Source of the DNA: Diaporthe sp. PMI_573
Taxonomy: Eukaryota > Ascomycota > Sordariomycetes > Diaporthales > Diaporthaceae
Direction of reading: 5' to 3'
Length of the DNA stretch: 64,000 nucleotides
Assembly: GCA_021399435.1 (NCBI GenBank)
Contig: JAJTUP010000008.1
Span: 248,001 to 312,000 of the forward strand
The notes under the pieces were generated by a model. The model was not told the DNA's origin, ran no database searches, and was given only the letters and a program-made list of their open reading frames with translations. How positions within the stretch are numbered: position 1 is the stretch's first letter; every line of letters begins with the position of its first letter. Below are positions 1 to 10,279 of the stretch, one piece after another. The position numbers and the translations under genes are program-made.

Positions 1-17
1 GCTCTTGGAGACCACCC

Positions 18-1743
18 ATGGCTTCCAATCAAAGCTCCGGTGGCATTTCTGTACGTATCATGTCCACGCTGCTGCCCTCAACTGTCCAATAGCACTCAAT
101 GGCTAACACCGCGCTGTCGCAAGGCCATCGAAGCCCTCCAGAAACTCGAGACCGATGCCGCCATCCTGCGCCAGGAGGCCCAGAACATGGAGCAGGCCGA
201 CCTCTTACGGCACCAACAGGCTCTGCAGAGACGGCTTCAGCTGGTCAGCCAGCCCTAAATTCCCCCGAAACGTTGCGTCCACCAGAATACCCTCCTGACT
301 TGCGATCAACAGTTGAGCGACCACCTCCAGCGACCGGCCACCATCAACTCCATCGAGGTCCACGGCGCCAAAAACACTCGCAAAGGCTTCTTGGACCCAG
401 TCTTTGCCCCTCTCGTAGGCAGCGGTCGCAATGCCGGCACAACACTGGGCGAGGTCCTCGCCGGCGTGCAAGAAGCCACCTCCAAGCTGGACCGATTCGA
501 GATATTCAAGCCCGAGCCCACCGTCTTCCTCTCCGATGCCCGCGATTCGAATCCCCACGCCGCCGGAACCGATATCGATGTATCCATACGCGTCGCTGAG
601 AAATCCCGGTTTATGCTGAAGGGTGGCACCGACCTGGGTAACACCGAGGGCTCCGGGTACATCAACCTGCTCTGCAGGAACTTGTTTGGTGGCGCCGAGC
701 AGCTGTCAATCAACACCAGCGCAGGAACACGGACGAGGTCGGCCTACAGCGCAGCTTTTACTGCGCCCGTCAACGGCAACCCTGATCTGAGACTATCTGT
801 GGAGGGTCTGTCCTCGAACACGCAGAAGGACTGGGCAAGCCACGACGAGCTGATCAAGGGGGGAACTCTCAAGGCGGCGTGGCTGTCAAAACAGGGCGAC
901 TTGTATAACCTTGCATACTCTGGGGCGTGGCGGCAGATCACCGGGCTGAAAGCCGGTGCCTCACCCACGGTCCGGGCAGACGCCGGAGACAGCATGAAGA
1001 GCTCCCTCGCCTACAGTTTTACGCGCGATCGCCGGGACAACCCACTGCTCCCCCAGAGCGGTTACCTGGTAAAGACGATGACCGAGCTGGCGGGTTTCGG
1101 GCCCCTGCGCGGCGACGTCGCTTTCTCGAAATCGGAGGTTGAGCTCGCCGGAGCAGTTCCGGTACCACTTCCAGGCGTTAGCAGCAAGCGCACCGGCATT
1201 TCCATCGGCGGAGGTCTCAGATTCGGCATTCTTTACCCCCTTCCCCTCGGCTGGTCCCCCAAGGGCGAGTCCATCCCTAGCCTGATCAACGATCGTTTCC
1301 AGCTCGGCGGCCCCACCGACGTGCGTGGGTTCAAGATTGGAGGACTTGGTCCTCGTGAGGGGACGGATTCAGTGGGCGGCGACGTCTTCGCGGCGGGCAG
1401 CGTCAACATGCTGCTCCCCCTGCCCCGGACAGGAATCGACTCGCCGCTGCGGCTGCAGCTTTTTGCGAACGGAGGCCGCCTGGTCGCTCTGCAGGACCAG
1501 AGTCGGGCACGCGAGCAGGAGAGCAAGGGGCTGGCGATGAGCTCTAGTGCGGTTAAGAGCGGGATGGGAAGGGCGCTCAGCGAGCTGAGCAACGGGTTGC
1601 CGAGCATAGCGGCTGGCTTTGGTCTGGTGTACGCGCACCCTGTTGCGAGGTTTGAGCTCAACTTCAGCTTGCCTTTGGTGATGAGGAGAGGAGAGCTGGG
1701 GCGCAAGGGTCTCTCGGTTGGTGTGGGTATCAACTTCCTGTGA
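18..1743 (+). CDS. SAM50: Sam50/Tob55 outer-membrane beta-barrel assembly protein
   Basis: Core subunit of the mitochondrial SAM complex, which inserts beta-barrel proteins into the outer membrane. Exons read as 18..50, 124..243 and 313..1743, all phase 0, giving about 527 residues. The first intron starts GTACGT and has a CTAAC branch point; the second ends CTGAC...CAACAG. The N-terminal third contains the single POTRA-like segment (ATINSIEVHGAKNTRKGFLD). The C-terminal part is the Omp85 barrel: FTRDRRDNPLLPQSGYL, the loop-6 region FQLGGPTDVRGFKIGGLG, and an end in beta-strand residues with a terminal aromatic/hydrophobic pair (GVGINFL). Length matches fungal Sam50 (about 500). The ATG at 18 has a good context, but the frame stays open to the window edge, so a slightly longer N-terminus cannot be excluded. 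Confidence 0.93.
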
Positions 1744-2705
1744 TGACTGGATGAGCTGAGTTATTGGAGCGAATGAGAGCATATTAGGGAATGCTGCTGG
1801 GGATGTAAAATAGGAGCTCAGGTGGCGAGCAATGTATAACTCATCAACTCCTGACTTGACCTCGCTCACAGATGATGCTTTCTTGCCCTTTCTTAGACTT
1901 ATCAGCTCAACACAACGCATCGGTCCCACTCAGGTGCGACTCCTGGCACGGCACCTGCTCTCGAATGCTTGAAACCCGGAGTTTGTCCTCCATGACCCTT
2001 AAGCAGTCCACTTGCTCTGCCGCCGATCAAGACTTTGATGCCGGGCACCTTTTAGGACTCGGCTTCAAAATCATCAAGCATCACCGACGAAGGTGTGATG
2101 ATTTCCCCCTGACACTTCGGTCGTTCTTGGTCAATCAAAAGTTCGTCCCCACTGATACTTATCCTGAGATTTGAAAGCGGTTAAAGGCAAATTTGGCCTC
2201 TGTAGGCATCTGGAAAACCGTCCACTTCCAGCCAAATGCCCCAACTTTCGCCTTGATTTTGGGACTTGAAGGCAGTCACGAAGTGTAAGTGAGCTGATCT
2301 GATATTTCCTAGTCTATGAGCATCTCTGCTGAACGGTTCAAGCTCCAGCTTTCTCTAGTCCTCAAACCAGATCGAGAATCTCAATTTGAGACCACCAACT
2401 CAACCCAAGCTACCGTTCAATCGCTCTTCAGCTTTCTCCCTGGGCTTTTCCCGGTCATTTACACTGCTGGTTGAGGCTTTTTACACGAATTATCTCTGTC
2501 GTTGTTGCTGAAAGTCTCCAACCCAACTTTTGCAACTACCGAGTGAACATTCTCACTTCACATTTCAAGAACCACTTCCCTTCTCGCAACAGATTCAGGA
2601 ACGACTTGCTCGAGCTTTGCTGCATCAAATTGGAAGGCCAACCTCCAACCATATGATCAAAAAGTTTGGTACCCGCTGAAAAGCCGACGTTATCACCATC
2701 TCGCC
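1744..2705. other. intergenic, no gene seen
   Basis: Spacer between SAM50 and the ART-like gene, both on the + strand. Short open frames at 1872..2174 and 2471..2656 have no recognisable domain or splice context. It probably holds the SAM50 3' UTR and the next promoter. Confidence 0.5.
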
Positions 2706-2727
2706 ATGGAAAGAACCACTGGCCCGA

Positions 2728-3660
2728 ATGGGAAAGTCAATGGCGATGTTGACACATTCTATGTCGCATTGTTTGCCGAGAAAGAATGCGCTATCAAGGC
2801 GAGCTCTTCGGTCGATTGGGTGGGCCGTTGCGACCAAGCCATCGGAGAGAAAGAAGGGAGCCAATGGAAAGGAGAGTGCCGATTTCTTCAAGGTTGTACT
2901 TCAACCAGAGTACATGAAAAGGTTGCAGGATGGGAAGTCACCCATCGTCTCCTCTCCTTACCTCAAGACTGGCAGCAACACCATGGAGGAATTCAAAACA
3001 GGAAGGCTACTCAAGTCGCTATCTTGCCCCATTCACCCGTGCGTGGTTGCGAGGCTGCCCAAATTGTTGTACCGTGTGGTCCACGACAAACACCCCGGCA
3101 AAGGTCTACGGTCGCGTGGTTCGGGGTCCATCAAGTGTGACTCAATCAGCTTCATGTTGCACTTCGACTACCACCTGAACTGGAAGCGTCGTAACCCAAG
3201 CCCCTTCATGTCCACGACCAGCGATTGTGCCAAAGCCGCCAACATTGCGGCAAAGTACGAGCGCAAAGGCTTCAACGACATCGAGGTTCTGGTCATCAAG
3301 GTAGACGAGAGCAAGTGGCGACATGAGTCGACGGTATGGCATGTCAGGCAGACTGCAAGGGAGCTGGGTCTCACTTATGTGCCCAAAAAGCGGTACTTTG
3401 ATGAGAACGAGTATCTGATCAAGGACTCCATCCCGGCGTCGTGCGTGACCCGAATTGGATGGAAGGAAATGAAGGCCGACATCAAAGCTGAAGCAGACAA
3501 GATCAGCCAGTCCAGAAAGCGGAAGCGGAGCGTTTTCGAGTCAGATGGTCGCGGAGATGAGACTGTGGTGAGCGATGGACGAAGTCGGAGAACTTGGGGG
3601 CTGGTAGAGAATTATCAGAAGAAACGGTGCTACTACACTCGACGAGGTGGCCTCAAGTAG
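2728..3660 (+). CDS. DUF7587-like protein with ADP-ribosyltransferase-like motifs
   Basis: Single-exon protein of 310 residues; ATG at 2728. I recognise the central region (about residues 110-248) as resembling the fungal domain of unknown function DUF7587 from its pattern: LLYRVVHD at 113-120, PFMSTTSD at 159-166, and DENEYLIKDSIPASCV at 225-240. These three blocks lie in the order and spacing of the R, S-T-S and E-x-E elements of R-S-E class ADP-ribosyltransferases (Arg116, Ser162-Thr163-Thr164, Glu226-x-Glu228). The C-terminus (about 255-310) is basic, with SRKRKRS, and looks like a nuclear localisation or nucleic-acid-binding tail. No signal peptide is seen. The N-terminal 100 residues are unrecognised. 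The fold and activity are inferred from motif order only. It converges on the bZIP gene downstream. Confidence 0.7.
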   Translation: MGKSMAMLTHSMSHCLPRKNALSRRALRSIGWAVATKPSERKKGANGKESADFFKVVLQPEYMKRLQDGKSPIVSSPYLKTGSNTMEEFKTGRLLKSLSCPIHPCVVARLPKLLYRVVHDKHPGKGLRSRGSGSIKCDSISFMLHFDYHLNWKRRNPSPFMSTTSDCAKAANIAAKYERKGFNDIEVLVIKVDESKWRHESTVWHVRQTARELGLTYVPKKRYFDENEYLIKDSIPASCVTRIGWKEMKADIKAEADKISQSRKRKRSVFESDGRGDETVVSDGRSRRTWGLVENYQKKRCYYTRRGGLK

Positions 3661-4515
3661 CGGGATCACGACTGATGAGCGCGGAGGACAGAAACAGTGG
3701 AAAATTTCTCTGGGAGTCTTGGGCTGGAAAAGATCCAGCACTTACAGGTTTCTTGACGGAGGCATGTGCCTCGAAAGGCAAGAAATGGTTGGTCAGATAC
3801 AAGTGGGCTTGAGCACTTGCGCCAGAATTTCATAAACGATGAATCAGTCTCTCTACATGAATACCCGCGTTTTTCGGCATTTAGAGATTACAAAATTTCG
3901 GTTTGCAGTCAAGCTTCGTTTGCAAGCCTCGATATGCTGGTCTGTGTGAAGCCCGAAGATATTTGCTTGGCGCTTTCTTTGCTTGAGATTATCCTTTATT
4001 CGTTGCGCATGCTTGCTTATGAATTATGGGTATTTTCGTGTTGAGTATTGAATAGCACATACTGTACCAAGTCTGCTGCCCCTGTAGTGTAATGTGTGCA
4101 TCTCTTGGCCGTCGGCTTTAAACCCCACGCCTTCGTTTCACTGTGGGTGCTGTGACCGGTCGGCGCAATTATTCTTCCGCAACAGTAACCGCCCAAGCTG
4201 CCAAACAGAGAGAGCATCAGTAATATTCATCCCTCCATGGGTCTTGCGTGGGCGACGATCGACGATCGACGATCGATGGTTACTGAAATTGTCCAAAGCC
4301 CCAATATGTGTGGTCAAGACGCACCTACTCCCGAAGTCATGCCGTAGTCATCATAGCATACTTAAGTAGGAATCGGCGCAACTTTGAGGCGAACTGTAGA
4401 GCGCATACACCGAGAAACGCCCTGGGGGTCCCGGGCGTGGCTACTAAAGCAGACAGGCCACATGCACGCAGACGGCTGGAAACCGAATTTTGAACAGCAT
4501 TTGGTTCCTCTACTC
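3661..4515. other. intergenic between convergent genes
   Basis: Contains the 3' ends of two convergent genes. The only structure seen is three perfect GACGATC units at 4254..4274. No gene is supported. Confidence 0.5.
4254..4274. repeat. GACGATC x3 microrepeat
   Basis: Three exact head-to-tail 7-bp units, followed by a partial copy. It is too short to imply function. Confidence 0.8.
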
Positions 4516-5704
4516 TCATTCCTCCGATGGAACTGCTGAACTTCTCACCCAAGAGCTCAGGGTCTTCTCCAGTCCATCCTTCCTCCACCGTGGGCCATCA
4601 CCCAAGCACACGCTGCTTCTGATCATCTTGTTGACCAACAGATGAACTCTTAACAAGTCCTCCGACGTGCCCAGCCCCTGAATCGCCAGCTCGACGACCC
4701 GAAACCCCGTTCCGAGTCTGTTCCTGATGAACTCTTCAGCTGCGTCCGGTCGAAGATAGGTTCCCAGCGGTGTCCCATCGACTGCACAAGAGTGAGCTAT
4801 CAGGCTCTGGATCCTTAAGCCGCCCTCGGGATCATAGCCGGGGTGGTCGGGATCAATGTACCCCAACTGACGATAACTCAACCTGGCGTGCATGCCATTT
4901 ATAATAGCGCGATGGGGCGATATTGGACCGATGTGGCCGAATATCTTGTCCGCAGTCGCCACAGCCTGGCCATTGCCGTCGAGGGCGGCCTGGAGGAGCT
5001 TGACGCCCCACACCAGGCTGGTCCAAAACACCACGCTTGAGAGTGTCGTGCTTTGGTCCAGGAAGGGCATGATATCAATTGGGGGGTTGACCAGCTTGAA
5101 AAGCGGACGTTCGAGGAATATACCATAGGTGAGGCGTGGGGACATTCGACCTCTGTGGTGACCCAGCTGCTGTCCAGTTGCTGCGTGTTCTTGCTGCTGG
5201 CCTGACGTGCCGTCACCTGGCCTGGGTTGAAGAAACGCCGGTTGGTGTCCAGATGATGACGAAAGCCGCCCGGCCAAGCTTTTGCTCGGAAACTGCGAAG
5301 TGCTAGTTGTTGATGATTCGTCGGTCTGTAGTAGAACCGTGGACCGTGACCGTGGAGGATTGTCTCCCGTCTCGCCATCGTGCCGTTTGTTGTCTTCGAC
5401 GTTTGACGTGATAATACCGGCAGCTTCCCGAGCACTGCGGACTGCGTCGTCGAGCTCCGGCCGCCCAACACGGCCTGCAACCCGCGCTAGAGACTCTATG
5501 GCGGCCTGCATGGCCTGATTTTGCTCCTGGAGTTTGCTGATCGCTGTGATTTGCCGAGTTCTAAAGGCCTGCTGAGCCCTGCGGCCCCTTTCGCGCCGTA
5601 GCTACACCGTCTTAGCCGGGCCGGACTGGTGACTTTCTACACACCGAGGCGCTCACCTTCAATTCATGATCATCGGGCATGGCGTTTTCCTTTGTCTCCT
5701 TCAT
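4516..5704 (-). CDS. bZIP-type transcription factor (fungal C-terminal domain type)
   Basis: Exons 5657..5704 and 4516..5601, joined across a 55-bp GTGAGC...GTGTAG intron in phase 0, give about 377 residues. Immediately after the junction is a basic region (RRERGRRAQQAFRTRQ) followed by a leucine-zipper-like heptad stretch (ITAISKLQEQNQAM), as in fungal bZIPs. The invariant Asn of the N-x7-R signature is Gly here, as in some fungal bZIPs. The C-terminal half has the conserved fungal block beginning SPRLTYGIFLERPLFKLVNP, continuing with hydrophobic helices and VDGTPLGTYLRPDAAEEF; this is typical of a large Pezizomycotina bZIP subfamily. The middle (about 60-140) is Ser/Gln rich. The start is uncertain: the ATG at 5704 has a strong AAAATGA context, whereas the upstream in-frame ATG at 5794 has a poor one. 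Its regulon is unknown. Confidence 0.85.
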
Positions 5705-6285
5705 TTTGGACGTCGATTTGGCCAAATGTCGTGTAGCAATGGGTGCAAGCAGGGTCAAGTCACAGTACTCATAGGGGGCCAGGGGCCGACACATCCGAAT
5801 GAGAAGGGCTGTTGGTGGTTTATCAGCACCTGTCGCCTTTGCACTAACAATTTGGTCGAGTCGGCGTCCTTATCCCCGTTTCAAGCAATTTAAGGGGAGA
5901 CTTCATCCTATGCCGCATCTGGACAAAGTCTGTTGGAGTCTTCAGCTCGGTTGATATGTTCCGCGCTTTGACTTTGGCTCTGCGTACGCTCGACGCCTAC
6001 GACGAGTTGGGCAACGGCTGATCGTGTGGCATCCCGGTCTGACACCAACGAGGAGGAGCACGCTTCCATGGGAGTTGAGGAATGGCGCACTGCAAATGGT
6101 AATGGCTTGCGACTTGAAGTCAATTCCATGATCTGTCGGGCCATGCTACTCAGGTCGGGCGTTCACCGTCCTGGTTCTGGACTTGGGGTCTTTTTGGAGA
6201 GTATTTCCACTGGCGTGGCCCGAACCGCCGGACGACGACTGTAAATTTCGTGGACCTTTGCTACTAGAACTCTGCTAACTAAAAC
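5705..6285. other. intergenic, no gene seen
   Basis: Upstream of the bZIP gene. Short frames (for example 5908..6144 minus) show no domain. It could carry upstream exons of the bZIP gene or its promoter, but I cannot support either. Confidence 0.4.
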
Positions 6286-7292
6286 CTAAACGCACCTTCC
6301 GGGAATCAGAACACCTCTGTATCGCATCTGTCCGTTGGCCAGCTTCGCAAACGCCTCCGTGATGCCCTGTTGCGACATTGGGAACGTCTCGACTAGGGGC
6401 TTGACCCTGTTGCGTGCGGCAAACTCTAGCATTTGCTTCTGAACGACGCGAGATGCGACCATGGAGCCTTGCACTGAAAGACCCATTGAAATCAGGGCCT
6501 GGTAAGGGATGCTGAAGTCACCCATCGAGATCGTGAGCGGGAAGATGGTGGCACCCGGGCTCAGCAGCGGCACGTAGAGGCCCCAGTCAGGGGGCATGCT
6601 GGCCGTGACCAGCAAAATGTCGAGCTTCTTGCTGCCGATGTCGAGCGACTTCTTGTCTTTGGTGGCGTAGAAGGTCTTTGCGCCGAGCCTCTTGGCCTCG
6701 GCTTCCTTGGAATCGGTGCCACTGAAGACGGCAACATCGCAGCCCATCTTGAACGCGAACTGGATCGCAAGATGGCCCAGGCCACCGATTCCAATCACAC
6801 CAACGCGACAGACAGCAGCGTCGTCAGTCATGGACAGCGCGTTGAAGACGGTCGCTCCGGCACACATTAGCGGGGCAGCTTCGGCGTCAGTGAGGCCGTC
6901 GGGGATTTTGAAGAGGAACGTCTCCTTCCAGACTGCGCCGGACGCGAAAGAACCCTGGTCATGGTCTGAAAACCCGTACATGGCGCGGCTATCGCAAAAT
7001 GTCTCGCGCCCAGACTGGCACAGCTCGCAGAGGCCGCAGCTGTCGTGTTCGTAGCCCCAGCCAACGCGGTCGCCCTCCTTTAGTCGGCGGACTGCCGGGC
7101 CAATGGCTTCAACGACGCCGACGCCTTCATGCCGAGGACCATCTCCTGCGCGCGGTAGTGGACATCAGTACCGCAGAGGCCGGAGGCGGTGACCTTCACG
7201 AGGACTTGATCACCGGTAAGCTCTGGCTTCTTCGTGACGGCCTTCTTGATGGAGCCATCTGGGCTACCTTTGAAGACAGTGAGAGAGTACAT
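6286..7292 (-). pseudogene. zinc alcohol dehydrogenase (MDR) disrupted by frameshift
   Basis: Medium-chain, zinc- and NAD(P)-dependent alcohol dehydrogenase. Read from 7292, the N-terminus is normal (KMYSLTVFKGSPDGSIKKAV, then VTASGLCGTDVHYRAQEMVLG with the catalytic Cys in GLCGTD). At about 7130 the frame breaks inside what should be the catalytic GHEGVG motif and runs to a stop at 7080. In the next frame the family sequence continues without a gap: GVGVVEAIGPAVRRLKEGD, the structural-zinc motif C-x2-C-x2-C-x7-C (SCGLCELCQSGRETFC), then the Rossmann motif GVIGIGGLGHLAIQ, ending at 6286. One base appears to be missing (GGCATGAA where GGCCATGAA is expected). The rest of the frame is clean, so the break is recent or a sequencing/assembly error. 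No splice sites could explain it. Without the break it would encode about 335 residues. Confidence 0.85.
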
Positions 7293-8405
7293 CTTAGTAA
7301 GATGACAGTAACGGACACTTCTGGTCATGAAGGGTGCGTTTGGTTAAGAGGGAAAAATACGAACTTTGGAAATATTGTGGGTAACAGTGATTGGGGCAAT
7401 GAGGCAGAGTTGAGAAGTCCCGGAGAGCTGTAGACGTCCTTCATCAGGCTTTATACTCTAGAGCTTTGGGGACTCGACTCTTTACTTCTTGGCCTAAACA
7501 CTCAGGGGTTCATGTAAGATCACAACTTTGCTGAACGAGGCTGAAACAATAGCTTAAATCTGTCATCGTCGTGACTGCCATGGTGGTCAAACGGTATCCG
7601 AGGGTCTGGGCAGCATGTTGCGGCGGCGTATCCGCCAGCCCACCATTCGGGCTGCTCAATGTGCCGAATCATCAGCGGACATTATGCCCATCAGTAACCT
7701 CCGGGGAAAGTGCACGGTCATTAAGCTAACGCACATCCGTAAAACCTGGGCCTCTGGAAACTGTGGGTGGTCATTAAAATAGTTGGTTTCGTTTTTCTTA
7801 ATCCGTGTACATACTTTTATCGAGCTGTAGGTGGCCCCTTCACACTGCTCGAAGACCCAGCGTTAGATAACGTACAACGCACTAAAACAGCCTTGGGCGC
7901 CACCGCTACAATTATTGCTCCGATTACTGATCGGCCCGCGTTGCCGAAAAAGACCTGTACGTCTCTGCAGGGCTCCCAAACCTTAATTCGACCTGTGTCT
8001 TCCTCTATTAGTAGCTCCGGACCCACCTGGTGACATCGATGGAGATGTCCCAAAAAAAAGGGACGAACGGGATGCCTGCGTAGGTACAAAGCTGAATAAT
8101 ACAATTTTGCCTATTTCCGCGAAGCATCCGGTAGGTTACTCCCCTGATGATCTCCCCTAGTCCAAACCGGCTGCCGTAAACGGTCGGATAGTCGACACGC
8201 CCTTGGAATTTCAAGCCCGTCTTTCCCGGAGTCCCTTCTTCTGTCCCAATCTGGAACCGATCAATTCTGGTTGTGGATGAAACAAATACGTCAAAATCTA
8301 CCGGAAAACCAGGACTGTCATTTGATTGTCTAGGCTATGTTGTATGGCATTTGCTACACTTTTGGTATCTCCGTGAAATGCACTAATTATAGTACACCAG
8401 CACTT
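7293..8405. other. intergenic, no gene seen
   Basis: Promoter side of the ADH gene and 3' side of the SDR gene. Frames at 7767..8033 (+) and 7817..8104 (-) overlap each other and show no family features. Confidence 0.5.
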
Positions 8406-9164
8406 CTACCAAGGAATGACGGAACCATCATGATTGCGGAACGTCCCGGTGATTTCCTTGGGATCAATGGCGAAAGTAGTCTTTACCATGTCGGCCACGC
8501 TCGTCTCGACCGAAATGGCCCCCAACGCCTTCAAATCCATGCTACCTCCGGAGGTTAGGTCCGTCTCCACAAGCCCGGGGTGGAAGACCCAGGACGTCAA
8601 CCAGGGCTCTTCAAAGGAAAGAAGCCGGATGAACCAGTTGAGCGCCGCCTTTGAAGCGCCGTACGGACTCGATATTTTCGGGAAGTTGGCAAGAATCTCC
8701 TGGGAGCCTATGGACCCAACAATAGTGGAGATAGCAATAAACCTCGGAGTGCCGGTCTTGCTGGCCTTCAAGAGATCCGCGGTGGCTTGGAAGAGAGTCA
8801 AGGGACCGATGGCATTGATGCTGAAGTGCTTTAGCACGTTCGAGGCTGAAGTCTCGCGGATGCTGTTGCCGTCCTGGGCGATGCCGGCGTTGGCAATCAC
8901 GATATCAAGGTAAGTGATTCCTTGATCGCGAAGCTGGGCGACAGCATCAGCGGCATCAGTGGCCACATTGGAGTCTAGCTTGACGATAATAAGCTTCGAG
9001 TTGGGTCCCTTGGTGAGATCGAGGAGAGACTTGGATGTTGCGTGTGCCGGGTCTCGGACAGCAGCGATAACAGTGCTGGAGGGCTTTTGCAAAATACGCT
9101 GAGCGAAACCACGACCAAGGCCGCGGTTGGCTCCAGTGATGAGATAGACAGAAGGCTCGGCCAT
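8406..9164 (-). CDS. short-chain dehydrogenase/reductase (nor-1-like ketoreductase family)
   Basis: Classical SDR of 252 residues, single exon. The ATG at 9164 was chosen because the cofactor motif follows at once: SVYLITGANRGLGRG (TGxxxGxG). Further hallmarks are the NAG motif (VIANAGIAQDG), the catalytic Ser block (RFIAISTIVGSIGS), the catalytic SPYGASKAALN (YxxxK) and the HPGLVETDL block after it. NADP(H) preference is suggested by the Arg after the second Gly. Proteins of this type are often annotated as norsolorinic-acid-ketoreductase-like, but no polyketide synthase or other aflatoxin-type gene is in the window, so the substrate is unknown. Confidence 0.92.
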   Translation of the reverse strand: MAEPSVYLITGANRGLGRGFAQRILQKPSSTVIAAVRDPAHATSKSLLDLTKGPNSKLIIVKLDSNVATDAADAVAQLRDQGITYLDIVIANAGIAQDGNSIRETSASNVLKHFSINAIGPLTLFQATADLLKASKTGTPRFIAISTIVGSIGSQEILANFPKISSPYGASKAALNWFIRLLSFEEPWLTSWVFHPGLVETDLTSGGSMDLKALGAISVETSVADMVKTTFAIDPKEITGTFRNHDGSVIPW

Positions 9165-10279
9165 GATGGATAAATGTGTGTCGGATAAGTTGACCTTTTT
9201 GGTACGGCCTGGGTGTGATGAAACCTTGAGATATCGCCGCCTCCAGGCCACGGCTCTCGGGACTTTATACGTCTCTCTTCGCCGCGCAGCAAGACAGGCC
9301 TGGGCAATATACTGTGATTACTTATTAATCAAGCAACTAGAGACTCGGCGCAATGGTTGTCCCGCACATACAATGCTCAGGGGTAACAAATGTTAGCACG
9401 GTGCTGTCCCTAACCTTATTACTTTTAGACTCATCCTGTAAAGTGACTTCAAAAAAACATACGCAGCCTATAGAAATTTCGGTACCTACACGGCTCCCCT
9501 TCCAACTCGAAAACCTTCTTTACGCAGTCTCATGTTGACTGTATTAGTCGCTGCATATATCTACAAAACCCCCTATCTAGACTGTTGATCTTTTGTCACA
9601 AATCGAAACCTAGCTCCTAACTCTTATCAAAGGATAAAAGCCCAAGGGTCCCTCTCTTAGTATATGTGGAGGAATACACCTAAGGGTTAGGTATACACTC
9701 TAACCTATGTACTAGAATACTCTATCGCTGTTTAGAATAGGTGGACTTGTCCCTCCCAGATGGTAGATGGAAATTTGTTGCTGTATACTAAGGGGCTCTT
9801 GTTGGATGAACGAGTCTGGAAATGGTCTTTCCTAACAATTACAAAAACAAAACCCGCATCACGCCAGACACTGAGCCACACGGGTGCAGTGCCAGTTATT
9901 ACTCCAGTATGACCGAGCCTAAGACTGCTGCTACTAAACCACGTGGGGCTATGCGTCAATGTCATCAGCATCAAGAGCAGTGGGCGAATTTGAAGGTCAG
10001 TCACTGTCCCATCTTATGAACAGAAAGTATTACATGCTCACTGTAGAGTTACTAGAGCAGAAAAACATTGAGGTGTAAGAGCAAGAGACTATGACGAGTT
10101 TAGGAGATGGAATTCGGCACTATGGCAGCCGGAACTGTAGCGTGAGACCCTGGAGTTGCCAACGACCGAGGCCTGAACGGACACCGGCAGTGGGAGCTTG
10201 GAAGCGCTGCATGGTCTCTAGCCTCACCACGACCAACTCCAAACGCGACCGCGGGAATTCAGACCCCTCAGGGAAACGC
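9165..10279. other. AT-richer spacer, no gene seen
   Basis: About 1.1 kb. The part from about 9400 to 9780 is noticeably AT-rich and full of stops, with an imperfect palindrome around 9685..9715 (CACCTAAGGGTTAGGTATACACTC). It could be a decayed repeat, but no coding trace remains. Confidence 0.4.

Noticed and set aside
2878..2935. Plant B3-domain-like string FFKVVLQPEYMKRL in the ART-like protein
   Set aside because: A short chance resemblance; no other B3 element follows and B3 is not expected in fungi.
2706..3140. Overlapping + frame of 144 codons at the start of the ART-like gene
   Set aside because: Different frame, no domain, and the 2728 frame carries the recognisable region to its stop.
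8975..9307. 110-codon antisense-frame overlap at the SDR start
   Set aside because: Same strand but a different frame from the SDR; no cofactor motif.
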